Assembly (NCBI GenBank): GCA_900312665.1
Contig: ONZQ02000004.1
Coordinates: 2,572,693-2,636,692 of the forward strand
Source: Cephalotrichum gorgonifer
Lineage: Eukaryota > Ascomycota > Sordariomycetes > Microascales > Microascaceae
DNA: 64,000 nt
Direction of reading: 5' to 3'
Shown here: one piece after another, positions 11,076 to 22,679 of the stretch
Position numbering within the stretch: the first letter of the stretch is position 1
Layout: the number at the start of each line of letters is the position of its first letter
Program-made: the position numbers and the translations under genes
Notes under the pieces: generated by a model
What the model was told of the DNA's origin: nothing
The model's database searches: none
Seen by the model: only the letters and a program-made list of their open reading frames with translations

Positions 11076-12179
11076 CTAGAACGGCCGGCCAAGGTGATTG
11101 TCTGGATCCACGTCTGGGCAGCGTAGTATACACACCGCCCTGTCGCCCAAGGTGTTGGCCCTATCCTTCTTAGACCTTTCCTCCCAAGCTGAGTGGCAAT
11201 CCGCCATGCACGCCAACCTGTCCTCCATGACGTTGATTCCATCCTCCGTTAACACACCAGGCCAAATCGTGCATTCCGGCCGCCGTATTTTCGGCCTGAG
11301 CGGCTCCTCACACGCGCCAAACAAGCAGGTGCCGACGCCGCAGTGCTCCTTGTCGGAACCGCATTCCCCTTTAAAGCTGCAGCACTCGCCCCATTTCCCA
11401 GCACACTGGCGGTTCCCGTGTTTAGGACCGCATTTTCCATCCGTCGCGAAGACTTTGTGTCCCCAGCAGACTCCTTCGTAGCAGGTACCGCGCGCACAGT
11501 CCTCGCTAGTGGTGGGACGGAGTTAGTAATTGGACCGTCAGTATATCTAACCAGAGGCCAAACAGGATCTAGCACCGTGGTTGGAAGTGTTGCACGTACC
11601 TCGTCTCGCCGCAGGTCCAGGTCTCCGAGTTGCAGCATTGCCCGTGATCTACCCCGATGCAGGTAGCGCCGTTGTGTGGCGGACCGCATAGGCCGTCGTA
11701 GGCTCTCAGCGGCTCGATAACTGTTCAATAGTAGCACAATCAGTCTCCGGTCTCTGTCGCACCCACTCGGGATTAGTGGACTTAAACGCTCGCATCTTAC
11801 AGCCAGCAACGCAGTACTCCGTATAAGGTTGAATGTTTCCGCAGTCCGCGTCCAATATCGGGTTCAGCATCATAAACTTCTCGAGGGTTATGTGATACAT
11901 GTTCGCTAGCTCGGCGCATGTCCCGCTGTTGACCGTCTCGTAGGTATCCTCGCCGAAGCGACAATTGATGTCGCCAGCTTTTTCGGGCCGTCCAATCTTA
12001 AACGTACGCGTCTGTTCGGGGCGAGCGGGCCAGGCGGTCGGAGAAGGGTCGCCGGGCTCGGAATTTTCCCATGTGTAGGGCGAGCAGCGCGGGTCATCGT
12101 CGGGGTCGGCTGCTGCGAGCCTGGGAATGATAAAGAGAAGGGCGATGATGGAATGTGGGAGATTGATAAGGGGCCTCAT
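11076..12179 (-). CDS. Secreted LysM plus hevein-type chitin-binding protein
   Basis: Three exons on the minus strand: 12179-11801, 11720-11600, 11505-11076; 309 residues; phases agree and donors are GTAAGA and GTACGT. The start is the ATG of MRPLINLP; a GTG two codons upstream was ignored. A signal peptide (about 1-24) is followed by a LysM domain (from GTCAELANMY to YTEYCVAG). After the first intron come two Cys-rich hevein-like (chitin-binding type 1) modules with CCNSETWTC and CCSFKGECG cores, then a tail with further cysteines. Such proteins bind chitin in the cell wall or apoplast and in host-associated fungi can shield hyphae or hide chitin fragments. That role is inferred from the family. 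It lies 75 bases from the truncated kinase. Confidence 0.9.
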
Positions 12180-12894
12180 TGTCACGATAGGGTTGGACGC
12201 GAGTTTTGGTGTTGTGTTCTTAGTAGGAGCGTGTTTCTTGGTGTCGGAATTGGCGTTATAGCCAGACAGGACAATACATGTACTCTCACATAGAGTAAAG
12301 TAGGCTAAGGATTCCTAGCGCGCCACACCCAAGCAGGGTATGAGTACCAAGTCTCACCATAAGTCTGGGTATCCCGTCTTTATACAGTAATGCAAAAAGC
12401 TAATGCTCCAGTGCGGGGGAAATGGGTGCAACTACAGTCGAGCGAAGCGATGGCTGGTGCCTATTGAAGCTATTGAAGGAAGGATTTTACTAGTCCCACG
12501 CCCCCACTTTTCCTAATCCGAGGCCTTTTAGTACCTACATATATTGAAGGATTCGAGTGTCTGTGCGGCTCACTCACCAGCCGCGAATGGGACGCTAGAA
12601 TGGGGAGCGGATATGACGGCAAAGGAGTGCATGTAAGATCTAATTTCCGAAAGCTCACAGAGCCACAGGAGTGGATATTGGGAATGACACCTCGAATCCT
12701 CCAATCGCCAAAAGAATCGATTCTGTCTAAGAATTTCCTCTTTGTTTCTCAATGCTCCCCTGACTAGCCCTGTGAAGAACGCCGGGCTTGTTGATGGCTC
12801 TGAGAAGGACCATAACGATTTTGACACCCTCAAGACCGCGTCACTGCATAGTACATGTTGTCAATGCCACCACCTGACCCGACGGGGAGCTTGC
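12180..12894. other. Intergenic between LysM and HET genes
   Basis: 715 bases, presumably the LysM-gene promoter (to the right of 12179 on the plus map) and the 3' flank of the HET gene. No gene recognised. Confidence 0.4.
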
Positions 12895-15800
12895 TTAAGA
12901 CAAAATTCTCGCAGTTACTCTGAACATGAATGAGTAGACCTTCCATGCCAGCCCCGCCTTCTCAGGCCAATACTGATCAAAGCTCTCCAGCCATATCCGA
13001 TAAGCCCAGTACATGATTCCTCGTCTCAGCAACCACATAAGCCCGACCAAGAGCCAGTTGTTTCCCACCAAACTCATAATAACATAGGCCTTGTCGAGGC
13101 TGGAGAGAGAGCCCACCTCTCGCATCCGATCGACGATGAACAGCGTCTGCGCTATAGGGGGAGGGATAGCCTGAGCGGTGAGCCCCCCCGCCTCGAGTGC
13201 AAAGACAACTGTTGCTGCCCTCCCTAAGGGAGAGAGGTTCGACCAGCCCAGGCGGACTTCGATGACGGCTCTTATGATGATACTTGCGAGGCAGATGAGC
13301 CCAAGCGTTGGCAAGAGGATTATTAGTACAACCTCTACTAGTAGACGAAGACTGTCGTAGTGTGGGCGCTGAGTGGCCGTCCGCACCTTGCCATCTGAAT
13401 CTAATGGGCTTTGTTAGCACACGAGCGGGAAGGAATTCGCGGGGGGTATATTACTTACCGCATTTCATGGTCAGGTGAAAGGGACGAGGGATGTTTTCTG
13501 ATATCAAGACCGGGTATTTCTCGAGTTCCTGGGAGGATGGGGCTTTGAATGAAAGTGGACAATCGTATCTGCAGGTGAGCTGAGAGCCGTCTCCAGATTG
13601 CTCTATCACTCGCAGCAAGCACCCCCTTGCACTGCGATTCCACTTAAAGTCATCGGCAAAAGGTCGTAGGTCAAGCAGTAAGGCCTCCCTACTGACCACG
13701 TCCCTTGGCAAAGCGTCCGCGTCGGGGTAGTGCAGCTGGACCAAGAGAGGAATGGGTTCTTTGCCACTCTCGTTCTTCATGTATATCACAAAGTTAGCTG
13801 GGTTCGTATCCCCGAGGCTATCAGTGCCCTTGACCATGACGAGGGCGAAATCGTGGACCGGGCCTGAGCTAAACTCCAGGTGGCCGCCCTCAGTCCACCT
13901 TAGCCGCCCATTGTAGTCGGTCTTCAGGGCTTCCCTGAAACCCATCATACTAAAGGGAATCTGACCCCAGCCGTCGAAATCGCCTTTCGACCCACACATT
14001 TTCACCTGGCTTGGTTCGCTGGGGATCCACCTCAGGTCGTTGTCGAGCGCGGCGAATCTGCGAGGGCCGGTATTGAACAGGAGGTCGACCGGCAAGATCT
14101 TGATACTCCTCAACAGGGCTAGCATTCGATCGCAAGGGGGTGTTTGCAGGATTGGATAGGCGTTCAGGTCGAGCAGATTGGCGAAGATAGCTGGTAAGTC
14201 CTCGGTCATTGTGGTGTTTCGATATGCCAAGTTACTCCAGACGCGACAGAACGAGTTGAGCTGGCTCTCCGGACCAGCCTGGCCGAATACCCTGTGACCT
14301 GTGTTGCCTCTCTGTAGTATACCGGTTACATAGCTGAGCGTTTCCTGAAGACGGTACCGGACGTGAGTACCAATCGGTGCTGCTCGAGCGGCTATGGGTG
14401 CTTCCGTGGTGGCAGTGATGTGACGGTGCATGACCCTCATCATCTTCCAACCCCAGTAATAGATAGCGGGGCCTGGAGGGAAGTCGAAAGCGTCCCTCTT
14501 CTTTCTGAGGGGCAGCAATGGGGTGAATACTCCCCCTGCGCACCGGACTACTAGCTTGTTGGCTATGGCGCCTTCTTGCAGTGTCCAGCAGCGGAACATC
14601 CATGGGCAGCACGCCAGGCGGGCCAGGACCTCAAGGTCGTGAAAGGGCTTCGAGGTATCTGCTTTGATCCGCTGCAACTCAGAGTCGAGCACGAAAACTT
14701 GGGACGCCATGGCGTATACCTGGGCCATTTGGTTGATTGCCTTCACTCTGACTTCGTTGAATTCGTCGATGACGTGGCGTGGGGCATCCGGCGCTGACAC
14801 GGGGATGCACAGCGTGTCGAGCCAAAATAGAGGAGACTTTCTGGAGGAAGCACCCCAGAAGTGTGAGGGCGTTTCCGTAGCCTCCTGACGTGAGTCGTCT
14901 ACGGGCTCGATCTGTATACCACAGAGCATACCCCTTGCAGGCTGGATAGCCTCCTCAGACAATTGCGATAGAGAGTTGGATATCATTTCGAGTTGGCAGC
15001 GAGGCACGGCGTTAGCAGTCGGGTTGCCGAGTCCGTCCGACCAGACGTGAGAGAGCGCAGTATACGTTGTGCTCGAAGTAGCCTCTGTGACTGCCAGGCT
15101 CACACGCCCGTCCTTTCCCCGTTGGACAGAAACGAGCGGGATGCCGCCCCGGAGTATAATCCCCTTGACGTCGTTAGCGTCAACAGCAACAGCCTCGCAC
15201 CGGCAGTCATCTGCGACGTGTCGCTGCTGATATTTACTGTCGAGGCGGACGTTGTTGGCCACGCAAGTTGTTTTCGTGCAGCTCGAGTGCGACGGGCTGG
15301 CAGGCCGTCTGAGACGTGCGAGAAAGCACGCGACAAGAGGGTCGTAGGTATCGGTGATGTATGAAACCTGCTGTGGACACCACCCGCCTTTTTCCATGAA
15401 ACGTCTCAAGAAGGAAGAGCCCCATACAAAGCTGGTAGTTGCCTCGAGCGGCGGACCGTCGACCTCTGTAACGGTGAGCAGAGACTGGGCGAGGACGAGG
15501 ATGGCGAGCGCCGTCTCCCCTGCCGGAGATGTGCCGAGATGACCTGCGGACTCCAGTTCGGAGATGGAATCGGCGGCAAGAAAACAGTAGTCGCGTATTT
15601 CATCCACCTTGTCACGCGCCTTCTCGCAACTGGAGACGCGTGATGGGAGATTCCGTAGGCTGAGGTATCGGCGTTGTGGCTCCGAATCGGAGATGCAGAT
15701 GTAATCCTCCATGTTAAAGTGGCCGGGGAGGGCTTCGGAGAGTAAGCCGAAGAAGAGCCATGATTGAAGGTGGGAGGCGATTTCCCCCGGAGACAGCTCG

Positions 15801-15934
15801 CTGACCGAGTCTGAGCTAAAGCCGTTCCGGTCGCCAAAGGACCGGAAGCCCTGATCATCATACGGAAGTATGGTGTGGGCGAGAGGCACTAATATTCTCG
15901 GGGCGGCATCGTTCGGTTCTGTGAGGATATCCAT
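12895..15934 (-). CDS. HET-domain protein with C-terminal membrane segments
   Basis: Two exons on the minus strand: 15934-13459 and 13400-12895; 993 residues. The 58-nt intron has a GTAAGT donor and keeps phase. I start at the ATG of MDILTEPND rather than 65 codons upstream. A heterokaryon-incompatibility (HET) domain spans about 285-490, with TYTALSHVWSDG near 293 and FWLDTLCIP near 368. The second exon encodes three or so strongly hydrophobic stretches (about 840-985), so the protein is probably membrane-anchored at its C-terminus. HET domains trigger cell death when activated; they often sit in NLRs or alone. Whether this one acts in allorecognition is unknown. It shares the window with an NLR/gasdermin-like pair, which fits a defence-rich region. 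Confidence 0.85.
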
Positions 15935-16328
15935 GTCTAGAGTACCCCTTTGAGGGGAGTTTACAGGCAGGAACCAAAAATGAGGGCCTCTCACCCGCCT
16001 TGTCGGCAGATTGGATGCCGAGCTCAGGCAGCCTTGGCTCATGGGCAGGCTCGCCTGAGCTGAAATCTCACAATGGCAGGGATTACGATCCTTCCTATTA
16101 TGAACATAGCCAAGAACCATTATTGTCATCTGGCACCACGTGCCGCCTCCGACCGACGCATTGGATGCAACAGATTGGTTTCACAACACCACATAATGGA
16201 CGATTTATGGTGTGAGGTATGACCGATCAAAGGGCCACAGCAAAGGAGGCAAATCTCTCAAGTGCTCCTTGTATGGATTTAATTTTCAATATTGGGCCAT
16301 CCCAAACTCTCAGCATAACTCGCGGTTA
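15935..16328. other. Intergenic, HET promoter side
   Basis: 394 bases between the start of the HET gene and the stop of the sugar transporter (both minus strand). No distinctive element seen. Confidence 0.4.
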
Positions 16329-18282
16329 TTACTGGCCCTTCTGGGGAACGCGATGCCCTTCCTCTCCCGTGGGATCCCTCACGTTGTCTCCCTCCTCCTC
16401 GTCCGCCAGAGCTGCATTCTTCGCGTCGACCTCGATTTCACCAATACGCTCAGTGGCGAGAGTATCGCCGAATAGCTCTGCAATTTCCTCAAGACTCTTC
16501 CCACCCTATTTTAAAAGAAAGCTCACGATTAGAAACGCTTCTGAGAATGAACAAGGCGACGGAATAAATAATCTCACCGTTTCAGGAAGGAAGAAGAAGT
16601 ACAGAATGCCGGCCGTTACATTGGACGCCACGAAGAGCGCGTAGTATCTAAGATTTCTTGTTAGCATATGTATTTTTGCACGGAAGCGGCTAGGATAGTC
16701 CCGCGCTGAGAATGTGAGGAGGGTGTGTTTCTTTGCGAAAATGTCGCGGGTTGGCAGCCAACTGACCTCCAAGCAACCTGCTCCATTGCAACTGGCGTGA
16801 TTTGGGACAACACTATGGCCACGACGCTCTTCATGAAGACCGCGAACGCCACGCCCTTGGACCGTAGGAACATGGGGAAGAGCTCGGAGGGCACAACCCA
16901 GATCATGGCGTTGAAAAACATTGCGAACACTGCCGAATAGATAAAGATAAAGGCGATCGAGGCACGCGCACCGTCCATGTTCCTGGAAACGGCGTTGCCA
17001 CCGAACCTGGCACTCAGCGCCATGCAGATGGAAATATTAGCAGCGAGGATGAAGGAGCCCGACCACAGCGTGCGGGCGCGGGGCCACTTATCAGCGACGA
17101 AGGCGAGATAAAGTGCAGTGCCGATGACGCCCATTAGGCCATACACCCCGCTGATTAGTAGCGATGTCTTGCCTGTGAAGCCCACCTGTGCGTAGAAAAT
17201 TGTCTGGTAGTTCTGGATGACGGGGGCTCCCGAGAGCTGGCCCTGGACGACGATGAAGGCGGCTGTGGCGGTTCGGCGAATGAAGCGCCTCGAGAACAAG
17301 GCCTTCAGCGAGGTTACCCACCCGGTGCCGGATTGCTCCTTCTCCAGTTTGAGCTGTTCCTGAATTTGGATGACTTCCTGGGCGAGAAGCTCGCTGGCAT
17401 TCGCGTCGCTACCGCGGAGTCGGACGAGAACTAGGAGGGGGGAGGAGTGTTAGCCGGATCTTTGTTTGGCATTGTGGGATGAAGAAAACAGAGCGAGACT
17501 AAAACTTACCTTGCTTTGCCTCCTCAATGCGATCCTGCCTCATGACTAGTAAAGAACTACGTATCAGCAACTTGTAATCCTAGCTTAGGTGGTAGGAATT
17601 CATCCGCAAACGTACGCCAACGTGGGGAGAAAGGCACAAAGAGGACCGAAATCATGAGAATGATCGGGATGGGGATCTGCATGGCGAGGGGGATGCGCCA
17701 CGTCGCCGACCCCGAGGCGTAGGAACCAGCGTAGCCGACCCAATTGGCGAGTCCGAACCCGATAGCCACCATCATGCCCTGCAGGCCGACCAGGAAGCCG
17801 CGGTGCTTGGGAGGGGCGACCTCGGCGATGTAGACGGGGACGACGGCGAGGAGCTGGCCGCAGGCAACGCCCGCTACGAGGCGCCCCGCGATCATCATTC
17901 CCACGTGCGTCGCGCTTGCTTGGAGAGCTGCGCCGACGATGGATAGGAAGGCCGCGAAGGAGATGGTGTACTTTCGGCTGAACTTGTCGGCCAGGTATCC
18001 GACTGAGGGCCCGCCGAGGGATTGGCCGGCATTGTAGACGGAGACGATGGCGCCCGTCAGGGCCGCATTGGCCTGTGAGGGCCCGTACATGGTAGTGCGG
18101 AAACTCTCATGGCCGAATGTCGTTGCGATGATGCCTGGAAAACTTAGTATCAGCTATCGCGTTTTTCACCTCGGTGCTGCGATAAGTCAGTTCGCAAAGG
18201 GGCTGGACGAACCTGAGTCGAAGCCAAACACCAGGCCACCCAGGGCCGTAAGCAGGGCAATAAGGTAAATGATGAGCCGCAT
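16329..18282 (-). CDS. MFS sugar transporter
   Basis: Six exons on the minus strand: 18282-18213, 18134-17616, 17545-17510, 17430-16767, 16647-16578, 16505-16329; 511 residues, typical for the sugar-porter family. Every junction keeps phase, including a 36-nt exon coding MRQDRIEEAKQ. Signatures: GRLVAGVACGQLLAVVPVYI followed by EVAPPKHRG (the loop after TM4), SPRW at the end of TM6, and PETGGKSLEEI after TM12. The N-terminus goes straight into TM1 (LIIYLIALLTALGGLVFGFD). It would import a mono- or oligosaccharide with protons across the plasma membrane. It is divergent from the GH78 rhamnosidase, which suggests rhamnose or rhamnosides as substrate; that is inference from context. Confidence 0.93.
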
Positions 18283-19136
18283 GCTGAGGGCGGCAGAGTA
18301 AATGAACAATGGAGAGTACGGATAGGCGTTGAGTTTGAGGTGTGAGCAGCTGGCCGTGGGGAACACCTTATGAACAATGAGGCGGCTGAATAAAGTTAAA
18401 TAAGCTATTCAGGGATAAGATTTCCCCGCGTGATCCAGGCGAAGCAGGGGTATCTGAATCAGGAACACAGATAACAGTTGTCAGTGTGGCTGGTAAAAGA
18501 CGAGCACCTGGGAATCTAATCCCTGCTTTGCCCTTCAAATGGGTCGACTGCCGATGCTCTTGCCCCATCCACATTGTCTCCCCTCATGCTACTCCATACT
18601 CTCGGTCCGGGGCTACGCGTTGATTGTGGGGTTCTAGTGCCTTGTAGGGTTTAGTGTCATCTCGGCATTTGCACCTTCATAGGACTAGCCCAACCTACTC
18701 GGCGTAGTAACCGGCGAGCATGAGGTCAGCTCGACAATCCCCCTCCTTCCTTGATTCGCCTGTCGCGACATAGATACCCCGATCTCCGTCAAGGGTACTT
18801 ATTGTACTATTCAATAATTGATATTCCACGTCTGGGCATCGTATCCCATAACTACCACCCTGTGCAGCATCTGAACTGCCGGCTATAGGCTCGGCCCTTT
18901 GAGCTCCGACGATCTCAATATTGATTTTCTTGCAGAGCCTATCTGAACTCGAAGGATCGCTCGGAACTCACATCTGAGAGCCGCAGAAGGCATCGCGAAC
19001 TGTTTTGCTCTGACCCCTGCGAAATCCGTAACTCAGATACTCCCTCCACGATCGAGTCGTCAGATGAGGAGCGATCATCGCGCCCCTAGCATTACACTCA
19101 TATCTGTTATTCGAAGTTCGCCTCTAAAAAAATCAA
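18283..19136. promoter_or_regulatory. Divergent promoter, transporter and rhamnosidase
   Basis: 854 bases shared by two divergent genes likely to be co-regulated. On the plus strand there are two close matches to the CreA consensus SYGGRG: CCGGGG at 18607-18612 and GTGGGG at 18626-18631, 13 bases apart. Paired CreA sites are the arrangement that works for carbon catabolite repression in Aspergillus. The hexamer is short, so chance occurrence cannot be ruled out. I could not pick out a convincing activator site. Confidence 0.5.
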
Positions 19137-21995
19137 ATGTCGACCGCTACACAGCCGACGTTGACGAAGCCCGCCTTTGAACACCATCCTGATGGTTTCG
19201 GCATAACCAACCCACGGCCTCGTCTCTCGTGGAGGTTTATCGACTCCGGGTGCGTCGCTCGTGATTGGGTCCAGACGGAATACGAGATCGAGCTCGTCTT
19301 CGACCATATCCGAGAACCGCAGCTATTCCGCGTCAAGAGCGAACAGTCTATCCTTGTACCATGGCCCACCGAGGCCTTGCGTTCTCGTCAGCGCGCGAGG
19401 GCGAGGGTGCGATGTTGGGGCAAAGGATCACATGCAGATGAAGGTGACGGCCTCCACTACACCCCAACACCCTGGTCGCCGGCCGCGACCGTCGAGACGG
19501 CCTTGCTCAGCCGCGATGATTGGAGCGTCTCGTTCATCACCAGTGCGAGGCGGCTGAGCGACGTTGACGGCCCGCTCCAGCCCCTGCGCTTCCGGCATCA
19601 GTTTAACCTGCCGAAATCCGAGGCCGCGTATACGAGCGCTCGACTCTATATTACGGCACTTGGCGTCTTCAAGGCATATCTGAATGGGCACGCGCTCAGC
19701 GACGAATGCATGGCCCCCGGGTGGACGAGCTATAACAAACGTTTGACATACCGCGTCTTGGACGTCGGAGGCCACCTCAGCACCAGCGGCGATAACGTCC
19801 TCGCCATAGAGGCAGGCGAGGGCTGGTACGCCACAAGGCTCGGGTTTCGCGGCGGGACACGGTTCCTCTACGGTGGAAGGGATATCGCCGTTATGGCCCA
19901 GCTGGAGGTGACGAGCGCGGCGGGCCGAATACGGACCCTGGGAACGGACGGCAGCTGGGTCACCACCGGAAGCGCCATTATCGCCAGCGAACTCTATAAC
20001 GGAGAAATATACGATATGCGTCGGGAGCGTGTTGGCTGGGAGACGGCAACCGAAATCGCGGACCCAGATGGCATTGACTGGACGCCAGCGAAGACAATCC
20101 CGTGGCCGAGCGAGACGAGACTTCTCACGACGAATAGCCCGCCAGTCCGGGTAATCGAGACAAGGGAGCCGCAAGCGATCGTGAGGTCAGCGACCGGGAA
20201 GCTGATTGTTGATTTTGGACAGAACCTGGTCGGCAACGTCAGGATAAAATCCGTCGTCCTCGCCAGGGATGCTCGGCTGACGCTCCGTCACGCCGAGGTT
20301 CTCGAGCATGGAGAGCTAGGTACGCGCCCGCTAAACAATGCAAGGTGCGAGGACGTACTCATCGGTGATGGGGGTCCAACACCTCCGGACTGGACTCCCA
20401 AGTTCACTTTCCATGGCTTTCGATACGTCCAGGTCGATGGGTGGCCGGGCTCCGAAGAAGAACTAACCCAGAGCCTTTCGGCCCTGGTTATCCACAGCGA
20501 TATGCGGCGGAGAGGGTACTTCAGTTGTTCAAACGAGTCACTGAATAAGCTCCATGCCAACGTGGTGTGGTCGATGAGAGGAAACTTCCTGTCCATCCCA
20601 AGCGACTGCCCGCAGCGGGATGAGAGGCTCGGCTGGACGGGGGACATCCAGATATTCTGCCCTACTGCCAGTTACCTATACGACACGGTAGGATTTCTGG
20701 ACAACTGGCTCCAAGACCTCTCTGCCGAGCAGCTCGAGGACGGACGAGGCGGCGTCCCCGGACTCGTATGCCCCGACGTGCCACTACCGACTTGGCCCCG
20801 GATCCTCCCCCAGGCCGTATGGCATGACGCCACAGTATTAGTCCCGTACACACTCTACAACTTCAGCAGCGACCGCGCCCTGCTGGAGCGGCAGTTCGAA
20901 AGCATGCAAGCCTGGCTCGAGCAGGGCGTCGACAGAGGAGACGATGGTCTCTGGGATTTCTACCGCTGGCAGCTCGGCGACTGGCTGGACCCCAACGCAC
21001 CGCCCCAGAGCCCGGCGCTAGCCCTCACGGACAAAGTCCTCGTCGCAGATGCGTACCTCGTTCACGTCACCGGCGTCTTCGCGACCATCTGCTCGCTCCT
21101 AGGAAAATCGGACCTCGCAGCAAAATACAAGTCCGACGCGGCGACCCTCAAGGCCTTCTTCCAGGAAAAGTACATCTCCCCGGCCGGCAACATTATGTCC
21201 AACACGCAGACCGCCATCGCGCTGGCAGTCCAGTTCGGCCTCTACGCCAACACGAGGCAGCTCAGCACCGCAGCGCGGAGCCTCTCGAAGCTGGTTCGGT
21301 CCGGGCGGTTCCACATCGCGACAGGGTTCGCTGGCACACCCGCCATCGCGCCCGCCCTGGAGGCAACTTGCCAGCCTCAGCTCGCGTACCGCCTCCTTCT
21401 GGAGCCCTCGTGCCCGAGCTGGCTGTACCCGGTGACTCAGGGGGCAACCACCATGTGGGAGCGTTGGGACAGCATGCTTCCCAACGGCAGCATTAACCCT
21501 GGCCAGATGACTAGCTTCAACCACTACGCACTCGGCGCCGTCGCGGACTGGATGCACTCGGCCATCGGTGGGCTCGCGCCGCTTGATGCCGGGTGGAAGA
21601 GGGTCCGCGTGCGGCCCGTGCCAGGTGGGAATCTCACGTCCTGCGAGGTGCAATTCGACGGGCCTTACGGGCTAGTGAAATGTTCGTGGAGGATACTAAG
21701 TAAGGTGGAGGGCGATGAGAAGACAGGACCGGAAGCGGAGGCCGCAGGGGATGGCCAGTCGCGGGCACAGCGGTTCGAGATGGAGTTGGTCGTGCCGCCG
21801 AACTCGAGTGCCTTGGTTACGCTGCCTTGTGACTTGAGGCTCGATGTTCAGACTGAGGGGGGAGAGCCACACCAGGTTGTCGGTTCCGGGGTGCACCACT
21901 TCGCGTGCGACTTTGTGGCAGGAGAGTGGCCGCCCAAGGCGCTTCTGCCACCAAACGTTAAATATGCGCCCGAAATGGACAACGTGGCGACCTAG
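19137..21995 (+). CDS. GH78 alpha-L-rhamnosidase, cytosolic type
   Basis: Intronless, 952 residues, complete. It hydrolyses terminal alpha-L-rhamnose from rhamnosides (flavonoid glycosides, rhamnogalacturonan side chains). The order matches GH78: N-terminal beta-sandwich domains (about 1-330), the concanavalin-like domain, then the (alpha/alpha)6 catalytic barrel beginning near 440. The conserved catalytic stretch SDCPQRDERLGWTGD lies around 488-502 and supplies the acidic residues. The barrel ends with TTMWERWDS and SFNHYALGAV, also family-typical. A C-terminal beta-sandwich follows. There is no signal peptide: MSTATQPTL is polar, so the enzyme should be intracellular, and the adjacent transporter would deliver its substrate. 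Confidence 0.95.
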   Translation: MSTATQPTLTKPAFEHHPDGFGITNPRPRLSWRFIDSGCVARDWVQTEYEIELVFDHIREPQLFRVKSEQSILVPWPTEALRSRQRARARVRCWGKGSHADEGDGLHYTPTPWSPAATVETALLSRDDWSVSFITSARRLSDVDGPLQPLRFRHQFNLPKSEAAYTSARLYITALGVFKAYLNGHALSDECMAPGWTSYNKRLTYRVLDVGGHLSTSGDNVLAIEAGEGWYATRLGFRGGTRFLYGGRDIAVMAQLEVTSAAGRIRTLGTDGSWVTTGSAIIASELYNGEIYDMRRERVGWETATEIADPDGIDWTPAKTIPWPSETRLLTTNSPPVRVIETREPQAIVRSATGKLIVDFGQNLVGNVRIKSVVLARDARLTLRHAEVLEHGELGTRPLNNARCEDVLIGDGGPTPPDWTPKFTFHGFRYVQVDGWPGSEEELTQSLSALVIHSDMRRRGYFSCSNESLNKLHANVVWSMRGNFLSIPSDCPQRDERLGWTGDIQIFCPTASYLYDTVGFLDNWLQDLSAEQLEDGRGGVPGLVCPDVPLPTWPRILPQAVWHDATVLVPYTLYNFSSDRALLERQFESMQAWLEQGVDRGDDGLWDFYRWQLGDWLDPNAPPQSPALALTDKVLVADAYLVHVTGVFATICSLLGKSDLAAKYKSDAATLKAFFQEKYISPAGNIMSNTQTAIALAVQFGLYANTRQLSTAARSLSKLVRSGRFHIATGFAGTPAIAPALEATCQPQLAYRLLLEPSCPSWLYPVTQGATTMWERWDSMLPNGSINPGQMTSFNHYALGAVADWMHSAIGGLAPLDAGWKRVRVRPVPGGNLTSCEVQFDGPYGLVKCSWRILSKVEGDEKTGPEAEAAGDGQSRAQRFEMELVVPPNSSALVTLPCDLRLDVQTEGGEPHQVVGSGVHHFACDFVAGEWPPKALLPPNVKYAPEMDNVAT

Positions 21996-22679
21996 GGTTG
22001 AATTTTAAATCCGCGGCCGCCGTGAGCAATAGTATGGGAAATTCCCTAATATGCTCGGTTCGACACTAGCTAAGGACTATCAAGAGGACTAGCAAGAAGT
22101 AGCGGAAGGTTTGCAAGGTAAATAGGGGTCGAGATCCCATGAGAGTCAGGCAAGCCACATATTGAAGCAAAGAGAATTTCAATAGATCCATGCCCTTGCG
22201 CTCAGTGAAGTGCTACAAACCAAGCTGTCCGTATCGAAGATTCTGGTTTCCGCGTCTCTCCCCATCCCCCTCTTCAGAGCTGCCGACGATCGCGAAATAT
22301 AAGACCGGATCCCTTGCATACCCTCCCCCTCACCTCACCCCATTATATACCCGGCCATGAACTCTGATTATCACATACGACCATAGCTCGTGGAAAACTG
22401 AGGGTCCCGTCCGCTCCCCTATACATAAACCACGAAGCGCTAGACTAGTAGTTGGGTCGGTGACGACCAGCGAATCCCTGGTGTTGTATGTTTTTCATTT
22501 TTGCTCTCTTTTTACCTCTTCTACAAACGTTGCTTTATCTTGTCAATACTGAATTCTCCTTCGCGCGTACAACAATAGTTACAATACGAATTGTAATACT
22601 AGTAACAGTGCTACTGGCATGAAGTGGACATGCCACTCCCCTGACGCTAAGAAAACACGCTCTGAATACACGTCTAGCT
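21996..22679. other. Convergent intergenic spacer
   Basis: 684 bases between the rhamnosidase stop and the methyltransferase stop. No gene recognised. Confidence 0.5.

Noticed and set aside
11249..11809. 186-codon open frame on the minus strand
   Set aside because: It is another frame across exons 2-3 and the intron of the LysM/hevein gene, whose own frame gives Cys-rich chitin-binding modules.
19428..20174. 248-codon antisense frame in the rhamnosidase gene
   Set aside because: Shadow of a GC-rich coding strand; no family resemblance, and the sense frame is a clear GH78 enzyme.
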